Assembly (NCBI GenBank): GCA_027315405.1
Contig: DAHUYB010000061.1
Location: 1 to 34,543, forward strand
DNA from: Gammaproteobacteria bacterium
GTDB taxonomy: Bacteria > Pseudomonadota > Gammaproteobacteria > Natronospirales > REEB76
Length of the DNA stretch: 34,543 bases
Direction: 5' to 3'
The notes below the pieces were generated by a model. The model did not search any database. It saw only the letters and a program-made list of their open reading frames with translations, and had not been told where the DNA came from. This document shows positions 1 through 7,498 of this stretch, piece by piece. The translations under genes and the position numbers were made by a program. Within the stretch, counting starts at the first letter, position 1. Every line of letters begins with the position of its first letter.

Positions 1-131
1 GCAACGATCTCGCCGACGCGGCGCTGCGGTACTCCGATTTCCTTGGCCAGTCGGTACTGCGTGATGCCCATGGGCTTCAGAAACTCTTCAAGGAGAATCT
101 CGCCAGGGTGGGGGTAAGGAACTTTACGCAT
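1..131 (-). CDS. higA: HigA-type antitoxin, HTH domain (partial, cut by window edge)
   Basis: The first 43 residues of a HigA antitoxin, continuing beyond the left edge. The protein opens [13 protein letters not shown] and continues with [17 protein letters not shown], the usual start of the HigA/VapI helix-turn-helix family. HigA normally neutralises the HigB mRNA-cleaving toxin and represses its own operon. It starts 12 bases after the higB stop codon on the same strand, the toxin-first order typical of higBA. The DNA it would bind is probably the palindrome upstream of higB. The C-terminal half is not visible, so intactness cannot be judged. Confidence 0.85.
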   Translation of the reverse strand, partial: MRKVPYPHPGEILLEEFLKPMGITQYRLAKEIGVPQRRVGEIV

Positions 132-143
132 GTCAGTGCTCGG

Positions 144-425
144 TTAGTGATAGTCCACGATCTCAACGTCTGCAGGGCCTTCCGGTGTCCACCGGAAGCA
201 CACACGGAATTGGTCATTGACGCGAATGCTGTGCAGCCCGGCTAGATTGCCTTTCAGTGCTTCCAGTTTGTTGCCTGGAGGCACGCGCAGGTCATCGAGG
301 CTGCCAGCACGGTTCAACATGGCCAGTTTGCGCATTGCCACCGATTCGATGTTCACGAATCGCTTGACTCGCGCACCCTTAAACAGACTCTCCGTGTTCG
401 CATCCTTGAACGACTTGATTGCCAT
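144..425 (-). CDS. higB: HigB/RelE-family toxin (ribosome-dependent mRNA interferase)
   Basis: A 93-residue toxin of the RelE/ParE superfamily, HigB branch. Visible family marks are the opening IKSFKD, the central KLxxLxxA block, LRVPPGNKLEALKG (about residues 46-59), the HSIRVNDQFRVCF segment (about 65-77) and the closing VEIVDYH. Length equals the usual HigB size. HigB toxins cleave translated mRNAs at the ribosome and are held inactive by HigA, encoded 12 bases downstream. The ATG at 425 has no recognisable Shine-Dalgarno and lies only about 6 bases from a candidate -10 box, so the transcript may be leaderless. The gene looks intact. Confidence 0.92.
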   Translation of the reverse strand: MAIKSFKDANTESLFKGARVKRFVNIESVAMRKLAMLNRAGSLDDLRVPPGNKLEALKGNLAGLHSIRVNDQFRVCFRWTPEGPADVEIVDYH

Positions 426-430
426 GGCAT

Positions 431-459
431 ATACTAACGGAAAGCGTTAGTATTGTAAA
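431..459 (-). promoter_or_regulatory. higBA promoter with overlapping palindromic operator
   Basis: A perfect inverted repeat with 9-base arms (ATACTAACG at 431-439, CGTTAGTAT at 445-453) and a 5-base spacer. On the minus strand a TTTACA box (454-459) sits 17 bases before TAGTAT (431-436), a plausible -35/-10 pair. The -10 lies in one palindrome arm and the -35 abuts the other, so a bound repressor would block RNA polymerase. The inferred binder is HigA (autorepression). The palindrome is seen directly; the promoter assignment is inference. Confidence 0.65.
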
Positions 460-738
460 CGGTCAGTAAACCCCAGGTGCATCTATTTGGGCCCAACATG
501 TATTGGGTGGAAGTCGGTGATATTGGAATTTCACCGCGTTCCATAGAATTACGAGTTAATACCACTCTGGCTGAGCCATAAAAACCTCTGAGTTTCGCGG
601 GGGTGGGAGCCCTCTTGGTTGAATGGCCCAAGGCCCCGTCTGCTTGAAATGCAGGATTCAGTATCCGTGTTTCTGAATAAGCAATAACCCCCACGGGGCT
701 GCCGCGGGTGTTTGTTGCTGGGTTACAAGCTCGGTGGC
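460..738. other. Intergenic region between higB and S10 gene A
   Basis: About 280 bases with no supportable gene. Open frames here are antisense or out-of-frame continuations of the neighbouring gene. A GC-rich stem-loop at 686-700 (minus strand AGCCCC, loop GTG, GGGGTT, then ATTGCTTATT) could be a weak terminator for the carboxypeptidase-like gene ending at 739. It lacks a proper U-tract. Confidence 0.4.
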
Positions 739-2304
739 TCAGCCGCTCGCCGATGCGTTTTCGATAAAACTGTCGATGTCGTGATCCACCCGTGGCAACA
801 CTTCGGGATTGAAGTACAGCATGTGACCCACCGGATAGAAATACCAATGCACGTTCTTTTGAATCGCCGCCGGCAGCTTCATGTGATTCAGGGTGTATTC
901 GGTGGCGAAGAACGGCGTGGCGGTGTCGTAGTAGCCGTTGTTCATCATCAGTTGCATGCCCGGGTCGTTGCTCATGGCGCGCGCCAGCGCTGGCGCCACG
1001 TTGGTCCCGCAGCAGGTGGTGCGATTGCCGACGCCCATGCCCAGTTCGCTCAGGGGCGGGAAAAATTTCCAGTCCCAGGCGCGGAACACCGCGCCGCTGC
1101 TTTGCACATAGGGCCGGTCGCTGTGATATTTCAAGGATTGTGTCACGTACTGGTTCAGCAGCGCCGTCAGCGCGCCCGAATAGGCAGTGGTGGTGGCGCC
1201 CAGGGAGTCGCGCCCAGGCCAGGGCAGCAGCGGCTGCAGTTCCGGCGTGGTGTAGCGCTCGTCGTAGCGGCCGGTCATGGTGCCGTTGCCCATGACGTTG
1301 CGCTGGAATACCGGCAGCAGAATGCGCAGATCGGCCTTGAGCCACAGGGACTCGGGAAGGCCGGTGTACTGCGCAAGTCGCGCGGCCATCTGCTGTTGAT
1401 CGGTGGCTGGCAGGGCTGTGCCCGCGAACAGCGCACGGGCATAGGGTCCGGCCGCAAACTGTTCCACCTGCTTCACATAGACAGCCAGGTTCGGCGGCAT
1501 CGGGTTCAACCGGTGGTGATACCAGGCGATGGCCGCATAGGAGGGCAGGTAGCTAATGTACGGCAGATCATTGCTTGGGGTGGCGTCTATGGTGCCGAAA
1601 TCCAGCACCGTGGAGCACATGATGACGCCGTTCAAATAAATTCCGTTGTTCACCAAATCATTCGCCAGCACTGCGTTGCGTGTCGTTCCATAGCTCTCGC
1701 CCAGCAGGAACTTGGGTGAATTCCAGCGGCCGTTGAGACTGATGTAGCGCTGGATGAATTGGGCGAAGGCTTTGCCATCCTCACTGACGCCATAGAAATC
1801 CTTGGGTTTGCCCCGGCCGACGATGCGGCTGTAGCCGGTGCCAATTGCATCAATGAATACCAAGTCGGTGGTCTTCAGGATGCTGGTGGGATTGGGCACC
1901 AATCGGTACGGCGGCTGCTCCGCGCGGATGTCGCCGGGCGCAGTCCACGGGATGTGCACGGGGCCGAAGCCGCCGATGTCCACCAGCGCCGAGGCAAAGC
2001 CGGGTCCGCCGTTGTAGGTGAACGTCACCGGGCGAATGTCCGCATCGGCGCCATCCTTGGTGTAGGCGATGTAGAACACGCTGGCGGTGGGCTGACCTTT
2101 GGCGTTCTTGAGCAGCAGGGTGCCGGCCGTGGCAGTGTATTTGAGGGTGGTGCCGTCAATCGTGATGCTGTGTTGACTGCGCACGACAGTCTCCGCAGGC
2201 ATGGGGTTTCCCGGCGCTTTGGATTTCGGAACCGCCGTGACCGGAGCTGCCGATGCCAGCATCGGTAGTACGCACAGGGATAACAGCATCAGCAGACGTT
2301 TCAT
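739..2304 (-). CDS. S10 serine carboxypeptidase-like protein A (divergent paralog)
   Basis: A secreted alpha/beta-hydrolase of peptidase family S10 (carboxypeptidase C/cathepsin A-like), 521 residues from the ATG at 2304. That start has a good ribosome-binding site (AAGGAAAC) and begins a signal peptide ending near ASA-AP. An upstream in-frame TTG was rejected. Numbering from this start, the nucleophile is Ser204 in GESYGT, the acid Asp460 in NGYYDTATP and the base His494 in GHMLY. S10 enzymes remove C-terminal amino acids, usually at acid pH. Unlike the three other copies here, its oxyanion-hole motif reads NGGPGFAS instead of NGGPG[SG]SS, and it carries an extra Cys-Cys segment (TTCCGTN) before the Asp. 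It is separated from the others by the copper genes. Substrate unknown. Confidence 0.88.
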   Translation of the reverse strand: MKRLLMLLSLCVLPMLASAAPVTAVPKSKAPGNPMPAETVVRSQHSITIDGTTLKYTATAGTLLLKNAKGQPTASVFYIAYTKDGADADIRPVTFTYNGGPGFASALVDIGGFGPVHIPWTAPGDIRAEQPPYRLVPNPTSILKTTDLVFIDAIGTGYSRIVGRGKPKDFYGVSEDGKAFAQFIQRYISLNGRWNSPKFLLGESYGTTRNAVLANDLVNNGIYLNGVIMCSTVLDFGTIDATPSNDLPYISYLPSYAAIAWYHHRLNPMPPNLAVYVKQVEQFAAGPYARALFAGTALPATDQQQMAARLAQYTGLPESLWLKADLRILLPVFQRNVMGNGTMTGRYDERYTTPELQPLLPWPGRDSLGATTTAYSGALTALLNQYVTQSLKYHSDRPYVQSSGAVFRAWDWKFFPPLSELGMGVGNRTTCCGTNVAPALARAMSNDPGMQLMMNNGYYDTATPFFATEYTLNHMKLPAAIQKNVHWYFYPVGHMLYFNPEVLPRVDHDIDSFIENASASG

Positions 2305-2399
2305 GACCGGTTTCCTTTTTTTGGTGGGCAACTTTGTGACATTATGCTGGTCTATGCGTTCCGTATTCCATCCCTGTCTGGATAATTAAAAGGAAATCC

Positions 2400-2873
2400 A
2401 TGAAAGCAGCTTCAGCTCTGACGGCCGGCGTTATGCTGGCCATGTGGACTGGCGCGACCTTGGGCGCTGGTATGAATATGCAAAAGAGCGGCGGCGAGCA
2501 TTTCGACTTCGGCCATCCCGGGCCCGGCAGCGGGCCGGTGCACGTGATTCACATCCGCGCGCTCGACACGTTGCGTTTCGACCCGTCACGCATTGTCGTG
2601 ACCCGCGGCGAAACCGTGAAATTCGTAGTCACCAATGTGGGCAGGCTGGCGCACGAATTCGTGATTGGCGACGCCGCCGAGCAGGCCGCCCACGAAAAAG
2701 AGATGCAGACCATGCCCGGCAGGTCCATGCATGACGTGAACGGCATTTCCCTGCCGCCCGGGCACACGCGCGATTTGGTGTGGACCTTCACGCGCGATGG
2801 TACGGTCGAATACGCCTGTCATGTGCCCGGTCATTTCGCCGCCGGCATGGTCGGTAAAATCATCATCAAGTAG
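2400..2873 (+). CDS. Periplasmic cupredoxin (type-1 copper protein)
   Basis: A 157-residue exported blue-copper-like protein. A signal peptide covers roughly residues 1-23. The cupredoxin fold follows at about 45-157. Type-1 copper ligands are visible as His85 (LAHEF), Cys140, His145 and Met150, in the spacing C-x4-H-x4-M (motif ACHVPGHFAAGM). The N-terminal mature region is Met/His-rich (MNMQ, HFDFGHPG). The start is supported by AAGGAAATCC just before the ATG. It reads away from S10 gene A and its last 8 bases overlap convergently with the end of copD. The context suggests periplasmic copper binding or electron transfer in the copper block. The redox partner is unknown. Confidence 0.9.
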   Translation: MKAASALTAGVMLAMWTGATLGAGMNMQKSGGEHFDFGHPGPGSGPVHVIHIRALDTLRFDPSRIVVTRGETVKFVVTNVGRLAHEFVIGDAAEQAAHEKEMQTMPGRSMHDVNGISLPPGHTRDLVWTFTRDGTVEYACHVPGHFAAGMVGKIIIK

Positions 2874-3960
2874 CCCGCGCATCACTGAGTTTCGCCGCTT
2901 GTGATGCGATCAAAACCGGTGCGCCGGTCAGCGGAGGCGCGTGCGAGACATTCATGGACATGGACATGCCGGCCATGTTCTTGGGCATGTCAGCCGGCGG
3001 CATGCCGTGCAGCAGCACCGAGGCCGCAGCGATCGCTGCCACGCCCAACAGACTCTCGATCAACACCGCACGCGCACAACTGCGGACCACCACGGCGGTC
3101 TCGCGGACCGCATTGCCGGCCGGCACGAAACCGCCGAGGAGTATTGCAAATACTGAAGCCGGTACCGGCTTGCCGGTGGCGTGCAGCAGACGCGGGAGTT
3201 TCAGGTATCGGTTGTGGGCACCGAACATGATCATCAGGGCCACGATGCCGAGCTTCACGTCGAGCGTGATGCCGTAGCTTGAAGTCCACAGCGCCTGGAA
3301 GCTGCCGAGTTCGCCGATGGCGGTATAGATGCCGGTCGCCAGAATCACGGCGAGCGCCATGCCCGAGAGCGTGGACAAGCGCTGGAAAATCACCGCGCAG
3401 CGCTCGCCAAGGGTCTCGCCGCCACGCAGCAGTTTGGGGAAGATCACCAGCGACATGCCCAGCAGGCTGCCGACCCACACGGCTGCCGACATCAGGTGCA
3501 CCCAATCCACCCACACCGCGAAGGTAAAATCGCCGTGGTCGGCGGGATGGCCGGTTTCGCTGCGGGTGAGCGCGATGCCGGCCGCGCCGATCACCATGAG
3601 CCACGCCGCCCAGGTGTGATGACGATGGTGCAAGCACCAGCCCCAGGCCAGCCACAACAGCAGCAGCGCCGGAATGCGCCATATCCACACGTGTCCGTAA
3701 TGCGTGACCTGGAGCGCCGGCTTCAGCGAGCTGAGCACCAGGGAGAAAGAACCGCCGTCCAGCTCCAGGATACGCGACAGCAGAATTCCGGCACTGCTCA
3801 GGGTCAGTAGCGCAATGCTGAAGCCGAGCAGGTGCAGCACCGAGGATTCAAGCGCACTGCCTTCCTCGCGCGGCAGCACCGCGAGCCAGCAGGCCAGCAG
3901 GCCGATCACCACGAACAGCATGCACACGTCGAAAGCGGTAAGAGCGATATTGATGGGCAT
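2866..3960 (-). CDS. copD: Copper resistance protein CopD (inner-membrane)
   Basis: A 364-residue polytopic membrane protein with about eight hydrophobic segments, matching CopD/YebZ-type proteins thought to move copper across the inner membrane together with periplasmic CopC. Typical features are the GHPADHGDFTFAVWVDWVHL stretch and the AVWVGS segment in the middle. The C-terminal tail (residues 320-340) is unusually Met-rich (Met320, 325, 329, 332, 334 and 336, plus His340), a likely extra copper-binding motif. The start ATG has GAGG six bases upstream. It lies 12 bases after copC, clearly the same operon. The 3' end overlaps the convergent cupredoxin gene by 8 bases. Confidence 0.9.
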   Translation of the reverse strand: MPINIALTAFDVCMLFVVIGLLACWLAVLPREEGSALESSVLHLLGFSIALLTLSSAGILLSRILELDGGSFSLVLSSLKPALQVTHYGHVWIWRIPALLLLWLAWGWCLHHRHHTWAAWLMVIGAAGIALTRSETGHPADHGDFTFAVWVDWVHLMSAAVWVGSLLGMSLVIFPKLLRGGETLGERCAVIFQRLSTLSGMALAVILATGIYTAIGELGSFQALWTSSYGITLDVKLGIVALMIMFGAHNRYLKLPRLLHATGKPVPASVFAILLGGFVPAGNAVRETAVVVRSCARAVLIESLLGVAAIAAASVLLHGMPPADMPKNMAGMSMSMNVSHAPPLTGAPVLIASQAAKLSDARAT

Positions 3961-3972
3961 GACGGGCCTCGC

Positions 3973-4338
3973 TTATGACACGGTGAAGGGGAAACGCCCG
4001 GCGGTGTGATGGCCGTCGCGCGCGATCACGCTCCAATAGACCCAATACTGACCGGGTGGCAGCGGCGAGGGCAACATGGCTTGCAGCAGAGTGTTATCGG
4101 ATGAAGACACCGCGCCCTTACCCTGGCTGACCTGTACGCCGGCCGCGTTCTTGACGATGATGGTCGAAAATACCGGCTCGATCTCGCCGTCGAACCAGAT
4201 CTGCACCGTCTTGGGTGAGGGGCTTACGGTGGCGCCAACATGCGGCGCGGAATTGTCCGGAAACGCGTGTGCCCATGCCGCTGGTGCAGCGCACACAGCC
4301 AGGACGGTGGTCAATACAATGGGGACGATTTTGGCCAT
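3973..4338 (-). CDS. copC: Copper-binding periplasmic protein CopC
   Basis: A 121-residue CopC-family protein. The signal peptide ends AWA, so the mature protein begins with His24. CopC proteins with this arrangement bind Cu(II) tightly through the N-terminal His plus an Asp-x-His pair. That pair is present here as Asp108 and His110 (ARDGHH). The Met-rich Cu(I) site of Pseudomonas syringae CopC is not evident, so this is probably a Cu(II)-only type. Conserved signatures include PGQYWVYWSVIARDGHHTAG. The ATG has CGGAG seven bases upstream. It lies 17 bases after the barrel gene and 12 before copD, so it is co-transcribed. Confidence 0.93.
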   Translation of the reverse strand: MAKIVPIVLTTVLAVCAAPAAWAHAFPDNSAPHVGATVSPSPKTVQIWFDGEIEPVFSTIIVKNAAGVQVSQGKGAVSSSDNTLLQAMLPSPLPPGQYWVYWSVIARDGHHTAGRFPFTVS

Positions 4339-4355
4339 GTACGGGCTCCGGGGAA

Positions 4356-5240
4356 TCAGTGGAAAAGAGGTGCGCCAATGCCGTGGGGCGCAATGTCGTC
4401 AAGGTAGAAGTCCATGCCAAACAGAATTCCCACTGAATTGCCGGTGCGGTGATTGATCGGGACCTGCAGCTCCACACCCCACTGGAAATAGTGACCGATC
4501 CAGATGACACCGGGTGCCAGGTAGCCGGTCGTCTGTCCGTGGCAACCGCGATCCAGGCAAGTCTGCATCGGAAACTCGATGATCGGTATCATGTTGTTGA
4601 ACGGCGCCTTGAGCCCCACGTAGCGCACGAAGTTCTGCAGATAGGGGATGCTGTACTGCATCGAGAATGCCCAGTTCAGGCTCCGGGGCACGCTGGAGTT
4701 TGTCGGAAAACTTTCGGAAATCGCGCCGGTCAGCGCCACCGGCTTCAGCCAGTTGGTTGAGACTTGCCCTAAACCCTTGCCGAAAGCGAATTCCGGTGTG
4801 TAGGTCGAGTAGGGCGTACCGATCGTCCGGCTGCCGCTGTTACCGATGGTGTCTGCGAGCGATAGCAGGCCGATGGACTCGGCATCCTCGTGTTTGAAAA
4901 GCTGATAAGCGGCGGCCACGGTCACATTGTCCCAGCCGTGCTGCGCCGGCAGGCCGCCCGGCAGCAAGCTCTGATAATCGGTCGACGCCACCAGTCCGAA
5001 CTTGCGGGTGATGGTCTTGGCGTAGGCTACATTGAGGAGATTCTGCTCGGCGCCGCCGGCCTTGATGTGGCTGAATATCCAGGAGGTTTCATCCGCCACC
5101 CCGGGGTCGTCGAAGTTGAACGTCGCGGGAAACAGCCGCATGCCGGCGATGGCGTGGGCGTAAACCGGCGCGGGGCCGAGGATCAGGCCCAATACAGACC
5201 ACAGCATCCATAAACGGATGTGCTTGGGTAAGCGTTGCAT
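4356..5240 (-). CDS. Predicted outer-membrane beta-barrel protein in the copper operon
   Basis: A 294-residue exported protein of no family I can name firmly. A signal peptide (about 1-28, ending VYA) is followed by alternating hydrophobic/polar stretches rich in aromatic and Gly residues, such as QWGVELQVPIN and GILFGMDFYL, as in outer-membrane barrels. After cleavage the mature chain would begin with His, as in CopC. A Cys pair lies in CLDRGCHG. It precedes copC and copD in the same direction, so a role in metal passage or sensing at the outer membrane is possible. The start at 5240 was preferred over an upstream TTG because it begins the signal peptide, but its ribosome-binding site is weak. 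Confidence 0.6.
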   Translation of the reverse strand: MQRLPKHIRLWMLWSVLGLILGPAPVYAHAIAGMRLFPATFNFDDPGVADETSWIFSHIKAGGAEQNLLNVAYAKTITRKFGLVASTDYQSLLPGGLPAQHGWDNVTVAAAYQLFKHEDAESIGLLSLADTIGNSGSRTIGTPYSTYTPEFAFGKGLGQVSTNWLKPVALTGAISESFPTNSSVPRSLNWAFSMQYSIPYLQNFVRYVGLKAPFNNMIPIIEFPMQTCLDRGCHGQTTGYLAPGVIWIGHYFQWGVELQVPINHRTGNSVGILFGMDFYLDDIAPHGIGAPLFH

Positions 5241-5406
5241 GTGTCGTCTCACTTGCTGGTGTCGCGGCAACGCGCGTTTTCGGAGGCGCGCTTGCGGCGG
5301 GTTGTTGTCAGTGGTGAAGGTAGATCGCGCACCGCCGCACGGCGCACCGGTCAGACACAGCGACCGGCGTCACGGCACAACGGATGCGGCGATGCCGCAG
5401 AGACGA

Positions 5407-5751
5407 TCAGACGAGAGGCGGGGCGCGGGATTGATGGGTGATCGTGAATACTGGCCGCGGGGCGGTGACGATAGGCGGCCTGAAGGCAAGGAACTGAACC
5501 TGGATCCGGGACAGCAGCGGTTTGAGTTGCGGAGTGAAAACATCCAGCGCGCTGTGGGCCATCACCTGGCATACCGGGCAGTGCAATTCACCGGTGGGGG
5601 TATTGTGGTGGTGCGCTGATTCCAGGGCGTACAGGCCGACGGTGCAGACAGCGGCCACCAGCAACAGCCATCCGAACCAGCGGGCCCGGCGGATGGGTGT
5701 GAGCAGCCCTGCTGGCTGCCTTACGCTGAGATCAGTCATCATCCCCATCAT
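5407..5751 (-). CDS. Small membrane-anchored Cys/His protein, DUF2946-like
   Basis: A 114-residue protein with one transmembrane segment (about residues 25-42), then a His-rich stretch (ESAHHHN, 45-50) and a CPVC motif (Cys58, Cys61) with His57 and His66 nearby. This layout resembles DUF2946-type small proteins often found beside copper-resistance genes, where the Cys/His cluster is presumed to bind metal. It is the first gene of the likely copper operon, 166 bases before the barrel gene. The N-terminus contains several Met codons (5751, 5748, 5742, 5739), so the exact start is uncertain. Function is inferred from motif and context only. Confidence 0.6.
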   Translation of the reverse strand: MMGMMTDLSVRQPAGLLTPIRRARWFGWLLLVAAVCTVGLYALESAHHHNTPTGELHCPVCQVMAHSALDVFTPQLKPLLSRIQVQFLAFRPPIVTAPRPVFTITHQSRAPPLV

Positions 5752-5821
5752 GGCAGGCCGGCAGTCCTCGCGTCGTAGTAAGGGTAAATGACCTTAAAAC
5801 CGAAAGTTGCGTTCCGGATCG

Positions 5822-5849
5822 AGTATAGACAATAACCTGCCGCGGTTAA
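5822..5849 (-). promoter_or_regulatory. Candidate promoter of the copper operon
   Basis: Minus strand TTAACC (5844-5849) and TATACT (5822-5827), 16 bases apart, about 70 bases upstream of the first copper-block gene. The -10 is close to consensus and the -35 is partial. No clear CueR- or CopR-type operator was recognised beside it. The 5752-5918 gap holds nothing else I can support. Confidence 0.35.
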
Positions 5850-5918
5850 CGGATCCGCCCACCAACCGATCCCGCGATGCCCGGCGGGCTGCGACGATGG
5901 CGACCACCGAGCGGCCGG

Positions 5919-7460
5919 CTACTCTTGTGTGGCGCTGTCGTAAAACCTGTCCAGGTCACTGTGAAGCTTGGCCAGGGCCGGCGTATGGATATACAGCATG
6001 TGTCCATCGTGGTAATAGTCGAACGTGATGTTTTTCTGCAGCGACGGATCCAGACCCATGTGGTTCAGTTCATATTCAGTCTTGAAGAACGGCGTGGCCA
6101 GATCAAAATAGCCATTGCCTGAAAACACCTTCAGATGCGGGTTCTGGGTCATGGCCTCGCGCAAATCCGGCAGGGTGTCGGGGACCGGATATTTCTGGCC
6201 GTCCACCACGTGGTGCCAGTCCCAGGCGTTGCCGACTTTATCGTTCAGAAATTCATAGTCGGCATCGCTGTGATATTTGAGATCATTGTTGAGATACCAG
6301 TGGAACGGGGCCACGAACGCTGGAAACAGGGCGGTGCTGGAAGGGTCGTAGCCGGGAAACTCTCCGGCGGAGTCGAGATCGATGCCTTCGAAGCGCGCAT
6401 CGAAACGGCCCACGGTGCGGCCTTCGCTGCGCAGCAACTGCTTCATGAAGCGTGCCGGTTCGATACGCAGCTTGGTTTCCCTGAGATAGGTTTCGCTTAA
6501 GCCGGTATAGGCGTGCAGCGTGCCTAGCACGGCGGCTTCCTGGGCCGGCGTAATGCGATCGCCAGCCTCCAAGGCGTGAGCGTAATCGCCCAAGGCGAAT
6601 TGCCGAACTTGCGAAAGAAACGCGGGGAGATCCGCGGGTTTGTTGGGCAATTTGTCGTGATACCAGGCGACCGCGGCGTAACTCGGCAAATACAGCTCAT
6701 AGGACAGGTCATTGGAGCCCGGCGGCTGGAACCAGAATTCATCGTTGAAGTTCAGGATGCTGGAGAGCAGGATCACGCCGTTCAGGGCCACGCCCTTGTT
6801 CTGCAGCCAGTCGGCCAGCATGGCGGAACGCGGCGTGCCGTAGGATTCGCCCAGTACGAACTTGGGGGAGTTCCAGCGGTTATTCTCGGTGAGGTAATTC
6901 TCGATGAATTCGCCGAAGGATTGCACGTCCGGGTCGGTGCCCCAGAAATCCTTGCCGCTGGCCTTGCCGAGGGTCGTGCTGAAACCCGTGCCCACCGCGT
7001 CAATGAACACCAGATCGGTTTTGTCCAGCAGGCTGTAGGGATTGCTCTGCAGGCTGTAGGGCGGCGGCGGTGTGGGTGCGGCATCGGTGGTCTGCACGCG
7101 CATCGGTCCAAAACCACCCAGGTTCACCAGCACCGAGGAACCACCGGGACCGCCATTGTAGGCGAAGGTCAGGGGACGCTGGTCGGGTTTGGCGCCGTTT
7201 TTGGTATAAGCAATGTAGAACATGCTGGCAGTGGGCTCACCCTTGTCGTTGTGGAGAACGATGGTGCCGGCGGTGGCGGTGTAATCAATGCGCACGCCGT
7301 TCACCATCACGCTACCGTGGCTGACGGATTTCTGTTCTTTCGCGGCTACTGCAGTCGCCGGAGTATTGGCGGCGGCGGGTTTGACCATGTCCGCCGCAAA
7401 ATCCGGGGCGGCGGCAAACAATATACTGAAGGCAAACACACACACGAGCAGGCGTTGCAT
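5919..7460 (-). CDS. S10 serine carboxypeptidase-like protein B
   Basis: A 513-residue exported S10-family hydrolase. The signal peptide is about residues 1-22. The oxyanion motif NGGPGGSS starts at residue 102, the nucleophile is Ser206 in GESYGT, the acid is Asp453 in NGYFDLATP and the base is His487 in GHMLY. These enzymes release C-terminal residues from peptides and would act in the periplasm or outside the cell. The start at 7460 has GGGAG six bases upstream. A longer frame beginning at a TTG overlapping the previous stop was rejected. It follows paralog C by 38 bases on the same strand, so the two are probably one transcript. It is very similar to copy C, suggesting tandem duplication. 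Confidence 0.92.
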   Translation of the reverse strand: MQRLLVCVFAFSILFAAAPDFAADMVKPAAANTPATAVAAKEQKSVSHGSVMVNGVRIDYTATAGTIVLHNDKGEPTASMFYIAYTKNGAKPDQRPLTFAYNGGPGGSSVLVNLGGFGPMRVQTTDAAPTPPPPYSLQSNPYSLLDKTDLVFIDAVGTGFSTTLGKASGKDFWGTDPDVQSFGEFIENYLTENNRWNSPKFVLGESYGTPRSAMLADWLQNKGVALNGVILLSSILNFNDEFWFQPPGSNDLSYELYLPSYAAVAWYHDKLPNKPADLPAFLSQVRQFALGDYAHALEAGDRITPAQEAAVLGTLHAYTGLSETYLRETKLRIEPARFMKQLLRSEGRTVGRFDARFEGIDLDSAGEFPGYDPSSTALFPAFVAPFHWYLNNDLKYHSDADYEFLNDKVGNAWDWHHVVDGQKYPVPDTLPDLREAMTQNPHLKVFSGNGYFDLATPFFKTEYELNHMGLDPSLQKNITFDYYHDGHMLYIHTPALAKLHSDLDRFYDSATQE

Positions 7461-7498
7461 GGGAATCTCCCGATGGCTGGTGATTATCAACCCGTGAC

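Noticed and set aside
434-1345. A 303-codon minus-strand open frame covering the higB-S10 gap
   Set aside because: Most of it is an alternate frame of S10 gene A; the tail in the gap is low complexity without homology.
712-1719. Long plus-strand open frame opposite S10 gene A, and similar ones opposite B, C and D
   Set aside because: The same antisense frame stays open opposite all four paralogs, but it has no ribosome-binding site or recognisable domain. It reflects the codon pattern of the real genes.
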